Shown here one piece after another: positions 10,784 through 22,199 of a stretch of 64,000 nucleotides of DNA. The DNA comes from Closterium sp. NIES-65 (Eukaryota; Streptophyta; Zygnematophyceae; Desmidiales; Closteriaceae): assembly GCA_948144175.1 (NCBI GenBank), contig CANXME010001998.1:1-64000 (forward strand), in the 5' to 3' direction. A program made the position numbers and the translations under genes. Below the pieces are notes generated by a model, which searched no databases, was not told the DNA's origin, and saw only the letters and a program-made list of their open reading frames with translations. Numbering within the stretch: the stretch's first letter is position 1; every line of letters begins with the position of its first letter.

Positions 10784-12699
10784 TGTTGGGTGCAAATTCA
10801 CATTGCACGACATCCTGCCGTCTGTTTGTACGAGTATGCGTGTGCGAATGCATTTGCGTGTGAATGGTATGTTCGTGTGTTTGTTTGCTTTCGCAATTTT
10901 CGCTTGAAGCATTTGCAGGTACTCGCAAAATGTGCGCTGCGGCATAACATTGTACGCGCTATGAACAGTACAAGCAGAAAGGACGAGCTCGCAAAGGAAC
11001 CCAAGATGGAAGCTTTGCGGTTCGGCTTACTTGATTGCGCAGATTCAGTTCTATCCAACTCGAAATTGTACTGTTTTGTTTGGTTGACTATAGTGTAGCA
11101 GGGCAGGCACTATAGGGGTACAATTTAGGTGAAGGTTGGATGTTGTTTGTCTGTATCTGCATGCTACAGGGCCAGGGGAAACCAGCGGAACCAGCATTTG
11201 GCTGGTTGGGCAAAGACAAAACAGGTTCTGTTTTTAGGACCTGAACCTGGTTGTTGTTTTCCCAGGTTGGAAAAACAGAACCAGAGGTTGTTCACCAACC
11301 TATCACCTGCTATTTTGTCCAGCCAGGTTGGTTCTGTTGCTTGGAATTATTTGGGATCATCCCTGGTTGTTCCCAGGTTGATTCCCAAGGTCCTTGCTAG
11401 CTAGAGCTATTTATTCCTTCTCTGTTTGTACCTGAATATAGTGAAATTGATTCAAGCGAATTCCTTCCTTGCTGGAATTTCTTTTCTACGCGGTGCGACG
11501 GCGGAATGCTACCCGAGTCAACGCTAGTACGCTAGCACTCCAACGCTAGGCTAACGCTGTCCGAGCCATAACTTCGTAATGGCAGAACTTTTCGCGAGGC
11601 AACTTGGCTTATTTTAAAGTTCTTAGAGTGAGCTTCGATATAGGAAATTCTCAGCTTAATCCGATCGACGGTCTGCACGATACGCTGCGCGACGTTCAAG
11701 GTACTCTTGCTGTTTTGACTAAGTCCCTCTTGATCCCTCTCTCTACAAACTCGGACCCGAGGATAGGGGCTGGTCTTGTACCAGGCACCCAAGGACCCTT
11801 GGAGGTGACCCCGAGGAGAGGTTTTAAGCTGAGAATTTCCTATATCGAAGCTCACTCTAAGAACTTTAAAATAAGCCAAGTTGCCTCGCGAAAAGTTCTG
11901 CCATTACGAAGTTATGGCTCGGACAGCGTTAGCCTAGCGTTGGAGTGCTAGCGTACTAGCGTTGACTCGGGTAGCATTCCGCCGTCGCACCGCGTAGAAA
12001 AGAAATTCCAGCAAGGAAGGAATTCGCTTGAATCAATTTCACTATATTCAGGTACAAACAGAGAAGGAATAAATAGCTCTAGCTAGCAAGGACCTTGGGA
12101 ATCAACCTGGGAACAACCAGGGATGATCCCAAATAATTCCAAGCAACAGAACCAACCTGGCTGGACAAAATAGCAGGTGATAGGTTGGTGAACAACCTCT
12201 GGTTCTGTTTTTCCAACCTGGGAAAACAACAACCAGGTTCAGGTCCTAATAACAGAACCTGTTTTGTCTTTGCCCAACCAGCCAAATGCTGGTTCCGCTG
12301 GTTTCCCCTGGCCCTGTAGCATGCAGATACAGACAAACAACATCCAACCTTCACCTAAATTGTACCCCTATAGTGCCTGCCCTGCTACACTATAGTCAAC
12401 CAAACAAAACAGTACAATTTCGAGTTGGATAGAACTGAATCTGCGCAATCAAGTAAGCCGAACCGCAAAGCTTCCATCTTGGGTTCCTTTGCGAGCTCGT
12501 CCTTTCTGCTTGTACTGTTCATAGCGCGTACAATGTTATGCCGCAGCGCACATTTTGCGAGTACCTGCAAATGCTTCAAGCGAAAATTGCGAAAGCAAAC
12601 AAACACACGAACATACCATTCACACGCAAATGCATTCGCACACGCATACTCGTACAAACAGACGGCAGGATGTCGTGCAATGTGAATTTGCACCCAACA
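10784..12699. repeat. LTR palindrome, two 876-bp arms
   Basis: A forward CopA LTR begins at 10784 after its polypurine tract. Its first 876 bases (10784-11659) recur as the reverse complement at 11824-12699, leaving a 164-base spacer that is further LTR sequence. I saw one mismatch between the arms (a T/A in the run near 11232 against 12250). The junction at 11824-11828 is TTAAG, which is present at both joined LTR positions, a 5-base microhomology. Confidence 0.9.
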
Positions 12700-12704
12700 C
12701 CATG

Positions 12705-13740
12705 TACATCACTCTCTATTATATAGTCACTCGCCTCCCTGACTCCCTTCGCGTAGTCAGGGACCACTTCCTCTGAGTCTGTCCCACGACTCTCACTGTT
12801 GACCTCCTAGAGAAGGCCCTCCTAGCAGCGGAGAAGAGCATAGTCGCTGTAGGAGCCTCTCGTGGTGACCCTCGCACCCCCATCTTTGAGGGGTGTTCCC
12901 CTTCCCCCCTATTGCCCTCTGTCACCTCTGCTGCAGCGGCCGACCTCGTTGGTCTTGAGTCGGTCGGTGCGGCGTCTGCCCCTAGCGGGAGACGCCGCTT
13001 TGGCAAGGGCAAGGGGGGCAAGGGCGCGGGTGGGGCTAGCGGGGGTGGTGGAGGTGGTGGTGGGGGGCGGCGGGGGGGAGTGGGGGTGGCGGTGGGAGTG
13101 GTGGCGGGGGTGGAGGTGGCGGTGGCAGCGGCGGAAGCGGAGGCGGCGGTGGCGGTAGCGGTGGGAGCGGAAGCGGCGGTGGCGGCAGAGGTGTAGGCGG
13201 CGGTGGTGGAGGAGGTGGAGCTGGTCGGGGTGGTAGTTCTCAGTGGAGCGGCTCCGGGAGTGGTCAGCGCCAGAAGCAGCAGCGTTCTCGGGACATCCCC
13301 CCTCCTCAGCAGCTCCGTGAGTGGTACACGCAGCGTCAACGTGGTGGGGGTTTTGGCCCGTGCACCTACGTCCTCCGCTCCGGCGACCGCGCGGGTGAGC
13401 AGTGTGGGGGTGCTCACCCCACCCAGCGCTGCTTTGGCCGCCTGACGGACGCTTGGCGTCAGTAGTTCCCGGAGGCTAGTGAGATCCCCCGCTGGGGAGA
13501 GCTGTCTAGGGCAGCCGTAGCTATCTTTGATCTTGACTTTGATGCTATCCTTGCTGCCATGTATGCTATGACTATTAGTGATGAGGGTGACTGTTACCGG
13601 TGTTTCCCGCCCGACCCGGGCATTGGTACTGCTGCTCTAGGTACTGGTGAGGCTGCTGCTCTAGGTGCCAGTGCATCCGCGCCCTCAGCTGCTGGTGAGT
13701 CTGCGCTCTTAGGTACCACGTCGGCTTCGGCCTCCCTCAC
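12705..13740 (+). pseudogene. gag: CopB-1 gag C-terminal part
   Basis: Continues the Gag cut at 6067. It reads ...VTRLPDSLRVVRDHF, an in-frame TGA near 12775, a Gly-rich tract whose frame slips (13034-13250), then the CopB-specific Cys/His segment (C-X13-C-X3-H-X4-C, about 13360-13435). A TAG at 13463-13465 replaces the CAG seen in CopB-3. The FDLDFDAILAAMYA segment conserved in all CopB copies follows. Confidence 0.85.
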
Positions 13741-14905
13741 CTTCACACATGACTCAGGGCTTCTCGCTCCTTCTTTCGAGACCGCACCACACTCACGCCG
13801 CTTGGTCGGCCAGTTGCAGTCTCCCTGGCAAACCCCTCTGGGGGTCCTGTCCTCGCTCACTTCTCCACTGTCCTCTCGTGTCCGGCTGCCCCCTCTGGCA
13901 CCTTCTCTGGTCTTTACCTCCCCTCGTTCTCTACAAACTTAGTGACTGGTGCTGACCTGCAGGATACGGGGGTTCACCAGTTCACTCCTGCGAGTCAGCG
14001 GGTGACCCACTGCACGGACGCTCGGACAGGCCGACACCTGGCCACGTTTACACGTCGGCCGGGGTCGAGCGTGTACACCCTGACCACTGAGTCTCCTCCA
14101 GTCACTGCGTCTGGTTAGGTAGCTGCGTCGGGTCAGGTGTTTGCTGCAGCGTCCAAGTCTGGTCCTGAGTCTGCCCCTGCTCGTGTCGCCTCCTGTCTCA
14201 CGAGACTCTCCTCTGGCACCACTGTCTTGGTCACCCCTCCCTTCCTCCTCTCCGAGGCATGGCTTCCCGTGTCCTTGTCCCTGGTCTTCCCCGGTCCCTC
14301 CCTCCCCTTCCTCCGGGGCCTGGTCCTTTCTGTGTCCCCTGTGTCGAGGGGCGGCTCCGAGCTGCCCCTCACTCCTCTCAGTTTCCCCCGACAGAGGCCC
14401 CGCTGCAGACGCTTCACATGGACGTGTGGGGCCCAGCCCGCGTCCGTGGACAGGGTCACGAGCGCTACTTCCTGCTGGTGGTTGACGACTACTCGCGTTA
14501 CACCACAGTCTTCCCCTTGCGCAGCAAGGGTGATGTCGCTGAGGTGTTGATCGACTGGATCCGCGCAGCTCGTCTCCAGCTCAGGAGGAGCTTCGGCTCG
14601 GACTTTCCTGTTCTGCGTCTGCACTCTGACCGAGGCGGAGAGTTCTCCTCTGGCCTTCTGCGAGCCTACTGTCGTGCGCGAGGCATCCGCCAGACCTTTA
14701 CGCTTCCGGACTCTCCACAGCAAAATGGGATTGCTGAGCGCCGCATTGGCATGGTCATGGACGTCGCTCGTACGTCCATGATGCATGCGGCTGCCCCCCA
14801 TTTTCTGTGGCCGTTTGCGGTTCGGTACGCGGCGCATCAGATCAACCTTCACCCCAAGGTCTCCAGACCGGAGACTTCCCCAGCCTTGCTGTGGACGGGG
14901 GTGCG
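13741..14905 (+). pseudogene. pol: CopB-1 protease and integrase core
   Basis: The protease Asp-Ser-Gly is at about 13751 and is followed at once by a frameshift relative to CopB-3. A stop lies at 14116-14118. From 14400 the integrase core reads cleanly: [12 protein letters not shown] (first Asp), [11 protein letters not shown] (second Asp), [11 protein letters not shown] (Glu). The sequence then jumps at about 14900 from the LLWTG position straight into the linker, missing about 550 bp that other copies have, including the [14 protein letters not shown] region and the repeat linker. Confidence 0.85.
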
Positions 14906-15790
14906 GAGCCCGCGGCTGCTGGACGTGCTTGTGTGGCGTCTGGCGGTGCTGGGCCTGCTGGTTCTATGGGTGCTTCGTCTCGGCGGGAGCCACTCTCTCC
15001 ACAGTAGCTGCGCGAGTGGTTTGCCCGCCGCTGGAGGCGTACTACTAGAGCTGGTGCTTCTTCGGTTGCTGAGGGTGCTGGTGCCGCCGGTCTCGGAGGT
15101 GCTAGTCCTGCGAGTGCTACTAAAGTCGGAGCTGCTGAGGGTGTTGGCGCTGAGGCTACTGCTGTCAGTCCTGATGGCGGTCCTGCTGCGGGTCCTACTG
15201 GTGCTTCTGGAGGTACTGGAGCTGGAGGTGCTGTTGACGCTGGTGCTTGCCGCTGGGGGTGCTTATGCTGTCCCTGCTGTGTCTAGAGTCGCGGCGCGGC
15301 CTCGGCCGTACTTTGTTCCGCTCCTTCAGCAGGTTCTTGGTCTTCCTCCTCCCTTAGAGTGTCCACCGCCTGTCCAGTCGCAGTCACAGTTACCGCCGGC
15401 CTCCCCATTGCCTTCTCCTTCTCCGTACACTGGTCCTACTGGAGGTCTTGCTGAGCGTCGTAGGCCTGCGTCTCGTCCTGCGTCGCCTGTTCGTGCTGCT
15501 TGCACTAGTGGTCGCAGTTCGCGTCAGCGTCCTCCTCCTGTCCCTGGCACGCACCGGATGTCTCTGCGTCCGTCCACTGCTCCTCTGCGTGCCCCTTTGC
15601 CCTCTCCTCCTGAGTCCTCTCTTCCTGCGCTTGCCGACCCTGAGTCAGACTTTCTTCATGCTGCGAGTCCTACTGTTACGCATCTCCTTGCTACTGTCGT
15701 CACTGACCCCTCCTTTTAGTCCACTGCTGCGTCTGCTCTTGTTGCTGAGCTCGTCGACTTTGCTCCTCGCTGTTGTCTAGACTACGCTGC
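14906..15790 (+). pseudogene. pol: CopB-1 Pro/Ser-rich linker between integrase and RT
   Basis: This low-complexity region matches the linkers of CopB-2, -3 and -4 (the [23 protein letters not shown] and [18 protein letters not shown] landmarks). Stops near 15006 and 15718 and at least two frame changes make it untranslatable as one piece. Confidence 0.75.
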
Positions 15791-17543
15791 TAGTCTTGTT
15801 GCTGAGTCTGCGTCTGTCTGTCCTCCGTCCGTCGGGGGTGAGTGTGCTCTTGGCACGGACGTCCTTGAGGACAGGCAGGAGGAGTTCCAGTGCCTGGCTG
15901 CTGCTTCACCTCATCTCGCATCCGTACTGCTTACCCCTGAGGGAGACCCGGATGCACTAGACATCCCGACTCCGCGCTCTTACGCGGAGGCCGTAGAGGG
16001 TCCCTACTTCTCTCAGTGGCAGGCAGCTATGGATGCAGAGATGGCTTCCTGGAAGTCCACAGGCACCTACGTTGACGCGCTTCCCCCACCTGGGGCGAAC
16101 ATCATCAGTGGCATGTCGATCTTGAGGGTGAAGCGGCCGCCGGGCTCTCCACCTGTCTTCAAGGCGCGGTACGTGGCTCGTGGCTTCAGTCAGCGGCAAG
16201 GAGTTGACTACTTTCAAACCTTCTCTCCCACCCCGAAGATGACCACTCTTCGGGTGCTGCTACACGTAGCCGCTCAGCGTGACTACGAGCTTCACTCCCT
16301 TGACTTCAGCACTGCTTTCCTGCATGGTAGCCTGCACGAGGAGATCTGGTTGCGCCGTCCACCTGGCTTCACTGGGACTTTCCCTCCTGGCACCCAGTGG
16401 AGCCTCGGACGGCCAGTCTACGGTCTCCACCAGGCACCACGCGAGTGGCACGACACACTGAGGACTACACTTGCGGCTCTTGGGTTTGCTCCCTCTACTG
16501 CTGACCCGTCGCAGTTTTTGCGCACCGACACCTCTCTGCCGCCGTTCTACATCCTCGTGTACGTCAACGACTTGGTCTTTGCCACAACTGACACTGCTGG
16601 ACTCGCCCACGTGAAGTCTGAGCTACAGAAAAGACACACGTGCACAGACCTGGGTGAACTGCGCAGCTAACTTGGCTTGAAGATCACCCGGGACAGAGCA
16701 CGCCGCACCATTACCCTGACTCAGTCACACATGGTGCAGCAGGTCCTTCAGCGCTTCGGCTTCACGTACTCCTCGCCTTAGGCCACTCCTCTGTCTACTC
16801 GCCACTCGCTCGCAGCTCTGCCTTCGGATGAGTCCGTAGAGTCGAGTGGCCCGTACCCAGAGCTTGTTGGCTGCCTCATGTACCTGATGACCTGCACACG
16901 ACCTTACCTTGCATACCCTCTTAGCATTCTTGCATGCTATGTTGCTCCTGGGAGACACAGACCAGAGCACATGGTTGCAGCAATGAGGGTGTTGCGCTAC
17001 TTGTGCAGTACGTCGGGCATGGGGTTAGTGCTTGGAGGGCGGAGTCAAGTGGTCCTCACTGGGCACGCAGACGCTTCTTGGGCAGACGACCAGGCTACGC
17101 AGCGGTCGTCACAGGGTTACACCTTCAGCCTTGGTTCCGGCTCTGTTTTGTGGCGGGCTACTCGCTCGTCTTCTGTTCTTGGCTCCAGTTGTGAGGCTGA
17201 GATCTACGCCGGGGCCATGGCTGCACAGGAGCTTCGCTGGCTCACCTACCTGCTGACTGACCTCGGAGAGCCGCCTCGTTCTCCTCCGGTGCTGTACGTA
17301 GACAACAAGGCCATGCTAGCCTTGTGTCGGGAGCAGCGCCTGGAGCACAGAACGAAGCACATTGCTCTCCGCTACTTTCTTGCTCGTGAGTTGCAGCAGC
17401 GTGGTCAGTTGCGTCTTGCGTACGTGGCCTCTGAGGCCAACACTGCTGATGTTTTCACCAAGGCACTTGCGCCTTGTGATCATCAGCGCTTCTATACTCA
17501 GCTTGGTCTTGTGCCTGCCTTGCCTCACTTGCTCACCTCTTGA
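15791..17543 (+). pseudogene. pol: CopB-1 reverse transcriptase and RNase H
   Basis: RT_2 landmarks are present in order: KARYVARGFSQRQGVDYFQTFSPTPK, DFSTAFL, YGLHQAPREWH. The catalytic YVDD reads YVND because the codon at 16566-16568 is AAC, which should abolish polymerisation. Stops follow at 16668-16670 (TAC to TAA) and 16779-16781 (CAG to TAG). RNase H (LTGHADASWADD, SSCEAEIYAG, YVDNKAML, RTKHIALRYF) ends with TGA at 17541-17543. Confidence 0.88.
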
Positions 17544-17753
17544 CCTTGCTTGTACTGTTACATATATATACACCTGCTCTTACTTGTCTAGCTTTTTATA
17601 TATATGTACTCGTGCATGTGAACTGGCCTTGTGGCCTTGAACTTGTGCTCGGAATGTGTGGTGACTTTGTGATCCACCCTGAGCTTGCTTTGCTTTGCTT
17701 TGCTTGACTGGTCTTGTGACCGCTTGTTCTCCCCCACTTTGCCTATGGGGGTG

Positions 17754-17885
17754 TGTCAGAACATTATAGCTTATGCTTTTGTGTAGGCTGTAGTGGGGTA
17801 GCCCATATGGGGTACAACCCAATTAGAGTTAGTACTTGTACCCAACTGTTTCATAGTTCATTCATTCCTCGTTCACATTTTCACA
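17754..17885 (+). repeat. CopB-1 3' LTR (132 bp)
   Basis: Preceded by a polypurine tract ending TATGGGGGTG, starts TGTCAG, ends TTTTCACA, and is followed by the second AAGCA duplication. One base differs from the 5' LTR (AGGGTTAG against AGAGTTAG). Confidence 0.92.
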
Positions 17886-19320
17886 AAGCAGCAGCCAAAC
17901 ACTGGAACTCCTCCTGCCTGTCCTTAAGGACGTCCGTGCCAAGGGCACACTCACCCCCGACGGACGGAGGACAGACATACTCAGACTCAGCAACAAGACT
18001 AGCAGCGTAATCTAGACGACAGCGAGCAGCGAAGTTGACGAGCTCAGCAACTAGGGCAGACGCAGCAACCGACTCAAAGGAAGGGTCAGTGACGACAGTA
18101 GCAAGGAGACGCGTGACAATAGGACTGGCAGCACGAAGAGATTCCGACTCCGGGTCGGCAAGAGCAGGAAGAAAGGACTCAGGAGGAGAAGGCAAAGGGG
18201 CACGCAGAGGAGCAGTGGACGGACGCAGAGACATCCGTTGCGTGCCAAGGACAGGAGGAGGACGCTGACGCGAAACACCACCACTAATGCGAGCAGGACA
18301 GACAGGGGACGCAGGACGAGACGTAGACTCACGACGCTCAGCAAGACCTCCAGTAGGACCAGTGTAGGGAGAAGGAGCAGGCAGTGGAGAGGCCGGCTGT
18401 ACTTGTAACTGTGACGGGACAGGCTGTGGACACTCTAAGGGAGGAGGAGGACCAGTAGAAGGCGGAAGACCAAGAACCTGCTGAAGGAGCGGAAAGAAGT
18501 ACGGCCGAGGCCGCGCGGCGACTCCAGACACAGTAGGGACAGCACCAGTACCCCCAATGGTAGCACCAGCGCCAGCAGCACTTCCAGCTCCAGCACCCCC
18601 AGCAGCTCCAGTAGCTCCAGGACCTCCAGCAGCACCAGTAGCACCCCTAGTAGGACCGCCTCCAGGACCGACAATAGTAGCCTCAGCGCCAACACCCTCA
18701 GCAGCTCCAGCTCTAATCGTACCCGCAGGCCCAGCAGCTCCAGTACTCCCAGTGTGAGCACCTCCGGGACCCGCGACACCAGCACCCTCAGTAGCCGAAG
18801 AGCCTCCAGCTCCAGCAGCACGCCTCCAGCGCCGGGCAAACCACTCGCACAGCTCCTGTGGAGAGAGTGGCTCCCGCCGAGACGAAGCACCCGGAGAACC
18901 TCTAGGCACAGTACCGCCAGACGCCACACGAGCAGGCCCAGCTCCCTCAGGCTCCGCACCCCCAGGCTCAGCACCTCCAAGCGTAGCACCACCAGGCTCA
19001 GCACCCCAGTCGTAGCACCCCCAGGCGTAGCACCCCCAGGCTCAGCACCCCCACGCTCAGCACCCCCAGTAGTAGCACCCTCAGGCTCAGCACCCCCAGA
19101 GTCAGCACCCCCAGGCTCAGCACCCTCAGCAGCACCAGAGTCACCAGCAACCTCGACAGGCTCAACTGCGTCTACCTGGGACACACCTGAAGGGGCAAGA
19201 CCTTGAGGGGGGAGGGGTCTACCGGGTGGGGACCTGGCACAAGGAAGAGCGGTGGCGGGGGGAGGGACGGAGTGCGGTAGGGGAAGAGGCGGTAGTAGGG
19301 GACCGACTCGTCAAACGTGA
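17886..19320 (-). pseudogene. pol: CopB-2 integrase C-terminal region and linker
   Basis: The minus strand reads the linker landmarks ([38 protein letters not shown]). At 18955-19140 a tandem array of 15-bp units encodes Pro-Gly-Gly-Ala-type repeats. The reading is broken into several frames but there are long open stretches. Confidence 0.75.
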
Positions 19321-19324
19321 CACC

Positions 19325-20700
19325 CTAGGAGGACAGAACACGGCGAGAGGTGGGGTGGTAGAACTGCCACCCAGGCGCGTCAGGGGGGAAGCCAAGGAAG
19401 ACGCAAGGAGCAGCACGAGGGGACAGCTTGTCCGCAGACAAGTCGCGGACAAACGCCCGAGATCCCCAAACACCGAACGCAGACGCATTGCCAACCTTCC
19501 CCGTCCACAGCAAAGCTAGGGAGGTCTCCGGCATGGAGACCCTGGGCTGAAGGTTGATCTGATGCGCCGCGTACCGAACCGCAAACGGCCACAGAAAATG
19601 GGGGGCATTTGCATGCATCATGGACGTACGGGCGACGTCCATGACCATGCCAATGCGGCGCTCAGCAATCCCATTTTGCTGTGGAGAGTCCGGAAGCGTG
19701 AAGGTCTGGCGGATGCCTCGTGCACGACAGTAGGCTCGCAGAAGGCTAGAGGAGAACTCTCCGCCTCTGTCAGAGTGCAGACGCAGAACAGGAAAGTCCG
19801 AGCCAAAGCTCTGCCTGAGCTGGAGACGAGCTGCGCGGATCCAGTCGATCAACACCTCAGTGACATCACCCTTGCTGCGCAAGGGGAAGGCTGTGGTGTA
19901 ACGCGAGTAGTCGTCAACCACCAGCAGGAAGTAGCGCTCGTGACCCTGTCCACGGACGCGGGCTGGGCCCCACACGTCCATGTGAAGCGTCTGCAACGAG
20001 GCCTATGTCGGAGGAAACTGGGAGGAGTGAGGGGCAGCACGCTGCCGCCCCTCGACGCAGGGGACGCAGGCAGGGGCAGACCAGAGACAAGAGACACGGG
20101 AGGCCATGCCTCGGAGACGAAGCAGGGAGGGGTGACCAAGGCGGTGGTGCCAGAGGAGAGTCTCGTGAGACAGGAGGCGACACGAGCAGGGGGCAGACTC
20201 AGGACCAGACCTGGAGGCTGCAGCAAACACCTGACCCGACGCAGCTACTCGACCAGACGCAGTGACAGGAGGAGACTCAGTGGTCAGGGTGTACAGGCTC
20301 GACCCCGGCCGACGTGTAAACGTGGCCAAGTGTCGGCGTGTCCGAGCGTTCGTGCAGTGGGTCACCCGCTGACTCGCAGAAGTGAACTGGTGAACCCCCG
20401 CATCCTGTAGGTCAGCACCACTCACCAAGTTCGTAGAGAACGAGGGGAGGTAAAGACCAGACAGGGTGCCAGAGGGGGCCGCCGGACACGGGAGGACAGT
20501 GGAGAAGTGAGCAAGGATAGGACCCCCAGAGGGGTCTGCCAGAGAGACTGCAACAGGCCGACCAAGCGGCGTGAGTGTGGTGCGGTCTCGAAAGAAGGGG
20601 CGAGAAGCCTCCGAGTCAAGGGTGAAGCTGTGGGAGGCCGAAGCCGACGCGGTACCTGAGAGAGCAGACTCACCAGCACCTGAGGAAGCAGACGCACTAG
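19325..20700 (-). pseudogene. pol: CopB-2 protease and integrase
   Basis: On the minus strand the protease Asp-Ser region is at about 20610, then the [14 protein letters not shown] pre-integrase motif near 20130. The integrase core runs through [18 protein letters not shown] and NGIAERRIG to the [22 protein letters not shown] end. The DDE residues are all present, but the region is divided between frames upstream of 19996. Confidence 0.82.
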
Positions 20701-20720
20701 CACCTAGAGCAACAGCCTCG

Positions 20721-22163
20721 CTAGCACCTTAGAGCAGCAGCCTCACCAGTACCTAGAGCAGGAGTCTCAATGCCCGGGTCGGGCGGAAAACACCTGTAAC
20801 AGTCACCCTCATCACTAATAGTCACAGCATACATGGCAGCAAGAATAGCATCAAAGTCAAGGTCAAAGATAGCTACTCTCGCCCTAGACAGCTCGCCCCA
20901 GCGAGGGATCTCTGTGGCCTCAGGGAACTGGTGATGCCAATCGTCCGTCAGGCGGCCAAAGCAGCGCTGGGTGGAGTGCGCACCGCCGCATTGCTCACCC
21001 GCGCGGTCGCCGGTGCGTAGGACATAGGTGCACAGACCAGTACCCCCGCCCCGCTGGCGTGCAGTGTACCACTCACGCAGCTGCTGAGGGGGGGGGATGT
21101 CACGAGTGGGCTGCTGCTGCTGGCGCTGACCACCACCGGAGCCGACCCTCTGCGCAACGCCACCCCCGACCAGCTCCGCCTCCTCCGCCGCCGCCTCCTC
21201 CTCCGCTGCCACCTCCGCCACCTCCGCCCCCACCGCCACCGCCGCCTCCGCCTCAGCCTCCACTGCCGCCACCGACACCTCCACCCCCGCCACCACCCCC
21301 ACCACCACCCCCACCCCCTCCACTGCCGCCACCGCCACCTCCGCCACCCCTGCTAGCCCCTCCAGCGCCCTTGCCCCCTTTGCCCTTGCCGGTGCGGCGT
21401 CTCCCGCTCGGGGCAGACACAGCGTCGACCGACTCGAAACCAACGAGGTCGGCCGCAGCAGCAGAGGCAACTGAGGGCAAAAGGGTGGAGGGGGGACACC
21501 CCTCAAAGATGAAGGGTGCGAGGGTCACCACGAGAGGCTCCTACAGCGACTATGCTCTTCTTTGACGCTAGGTGGGCCTTCTCGAGGAGGTCAACGGTGA
21601 GAGTGGTGGGGCAAACTGAGAGGAAGTGGTCCCTGACTACGCGGAGAGAGTCAGGGAGCCGGGTGACTATTAGTAGAGGGTGATGTACATGGGGGGGGGG
21701 GGTTCTTGGCGCAGAATTCAGCAGGAAGCACAGCGCGGTAGCGAGTGTCACTAGTGCGGAGGTGCGTAATGAGGTCAGTGACTGTGGGAATGGCAGCAAG
21801 GTCAGGGAAGAGGTACGGTAGCATGAGGCGGCTCAGTGCAGCAGTGGCAGGGGAGGAGTAGCGTGCAACTACAGCGTCGTACAAGGTCTGAGCAGTCTTG
21901 TACTGGCTAAAGTGCGCACGCTCAGAGGTAGGCAGATGGCGACGCATAGCAAGACGTGCAGCAGCATCGCGTGTGGCCCACTGTGAGCGAACAGTGGCGT
22001 CAGCATCAGCAGCAGGGGCACGAGAGGCACCAAAAGTGAGGTCAAAGAGGGAGAGACCGTCTGACCTATCGCACTGTAGGAAAAGCTGCAGGTCATCTAT
22101 CCAGACGTCAAAGTCAATGGCCCGACCCTCAGCGTCAAAAGCGAGGACACTAGGGGTATCCAT
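20721..22163 (-). pseudogene. gag: CopB-2 gag
   Basis: Start ATG is the complement of 22161-22163 (MDTPSVLAFDAEGRAIDFDVW). The capsid part runs to a 12-base C homopolymer (12 G on the plus strand, 21691-21702), where the frame is lost. It resumes through a Gly-rich tract and the C-X13-C-X3-H-X4-C motif (about 20990-21060) to DEGDCYRCFPPDPG. The Gag length and order match CopB-3. Confidence 0.83.
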
Positions 22164-22199
22164 GATAGCAGTAGACTAGCAGCGCGAACAGTAGGGTAA

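Larger units (their letters stand above)
6068..12699 (+). mobile_element. CopA-2, Copia element with inverted internal region, nested in CopB-1 gag
   Basis: It is flanked by CCATG on both sides (6063-6067 and 12700-12704). Its outermost ends, TGTTGGTG at the left and CACCCAACA at the right, are both the ends of an LTR in reverse orientation, while the primer site, gag-pol, polypurine tract and inner LTR are in forward orientation. The left end keeps only 41 bp of reversed LTR; the right end is a forward LTR (1045 bp) fused to a reversed LTR (876 bp). The simplest reading is an element inserted on the minus strand whose interior later flipped. Confidence 0.88.
4451..17885 (+). mobile_element. 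CopB-1, Copia element nested in CopB-2 and split by CopA-2
   Basis: It is bounded by 132-bp LTRs and an exact AAGCA target duplication (4446-4450 and 17886-17890). Without CopA-2 it is about 6.8 kb. The two LTRs differ at one position that I can see, which implies a recent insertion. Yet its pol has several stop codons, a mutated RT active site and a deletion of roughly 550 bp after the integrase core, so it probably moved as a defective RNA using proteins from another copy. Confidence 0.93.

Noticed and set aside
10784..12699. Palindrome as a missing-adapter read artefact
   Set aside because: The outer end has the correct LTR terminus and the CCATG duplication matches the left side, which an artefactual fold-back would not create. 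Raw reads should still be checked.
18557..19206. Plus-strand Pro/Ser/Ala ORFs antisense to CopB-2
   Set aside because: Shadows of the low-complexity Pol linker; no independent support.
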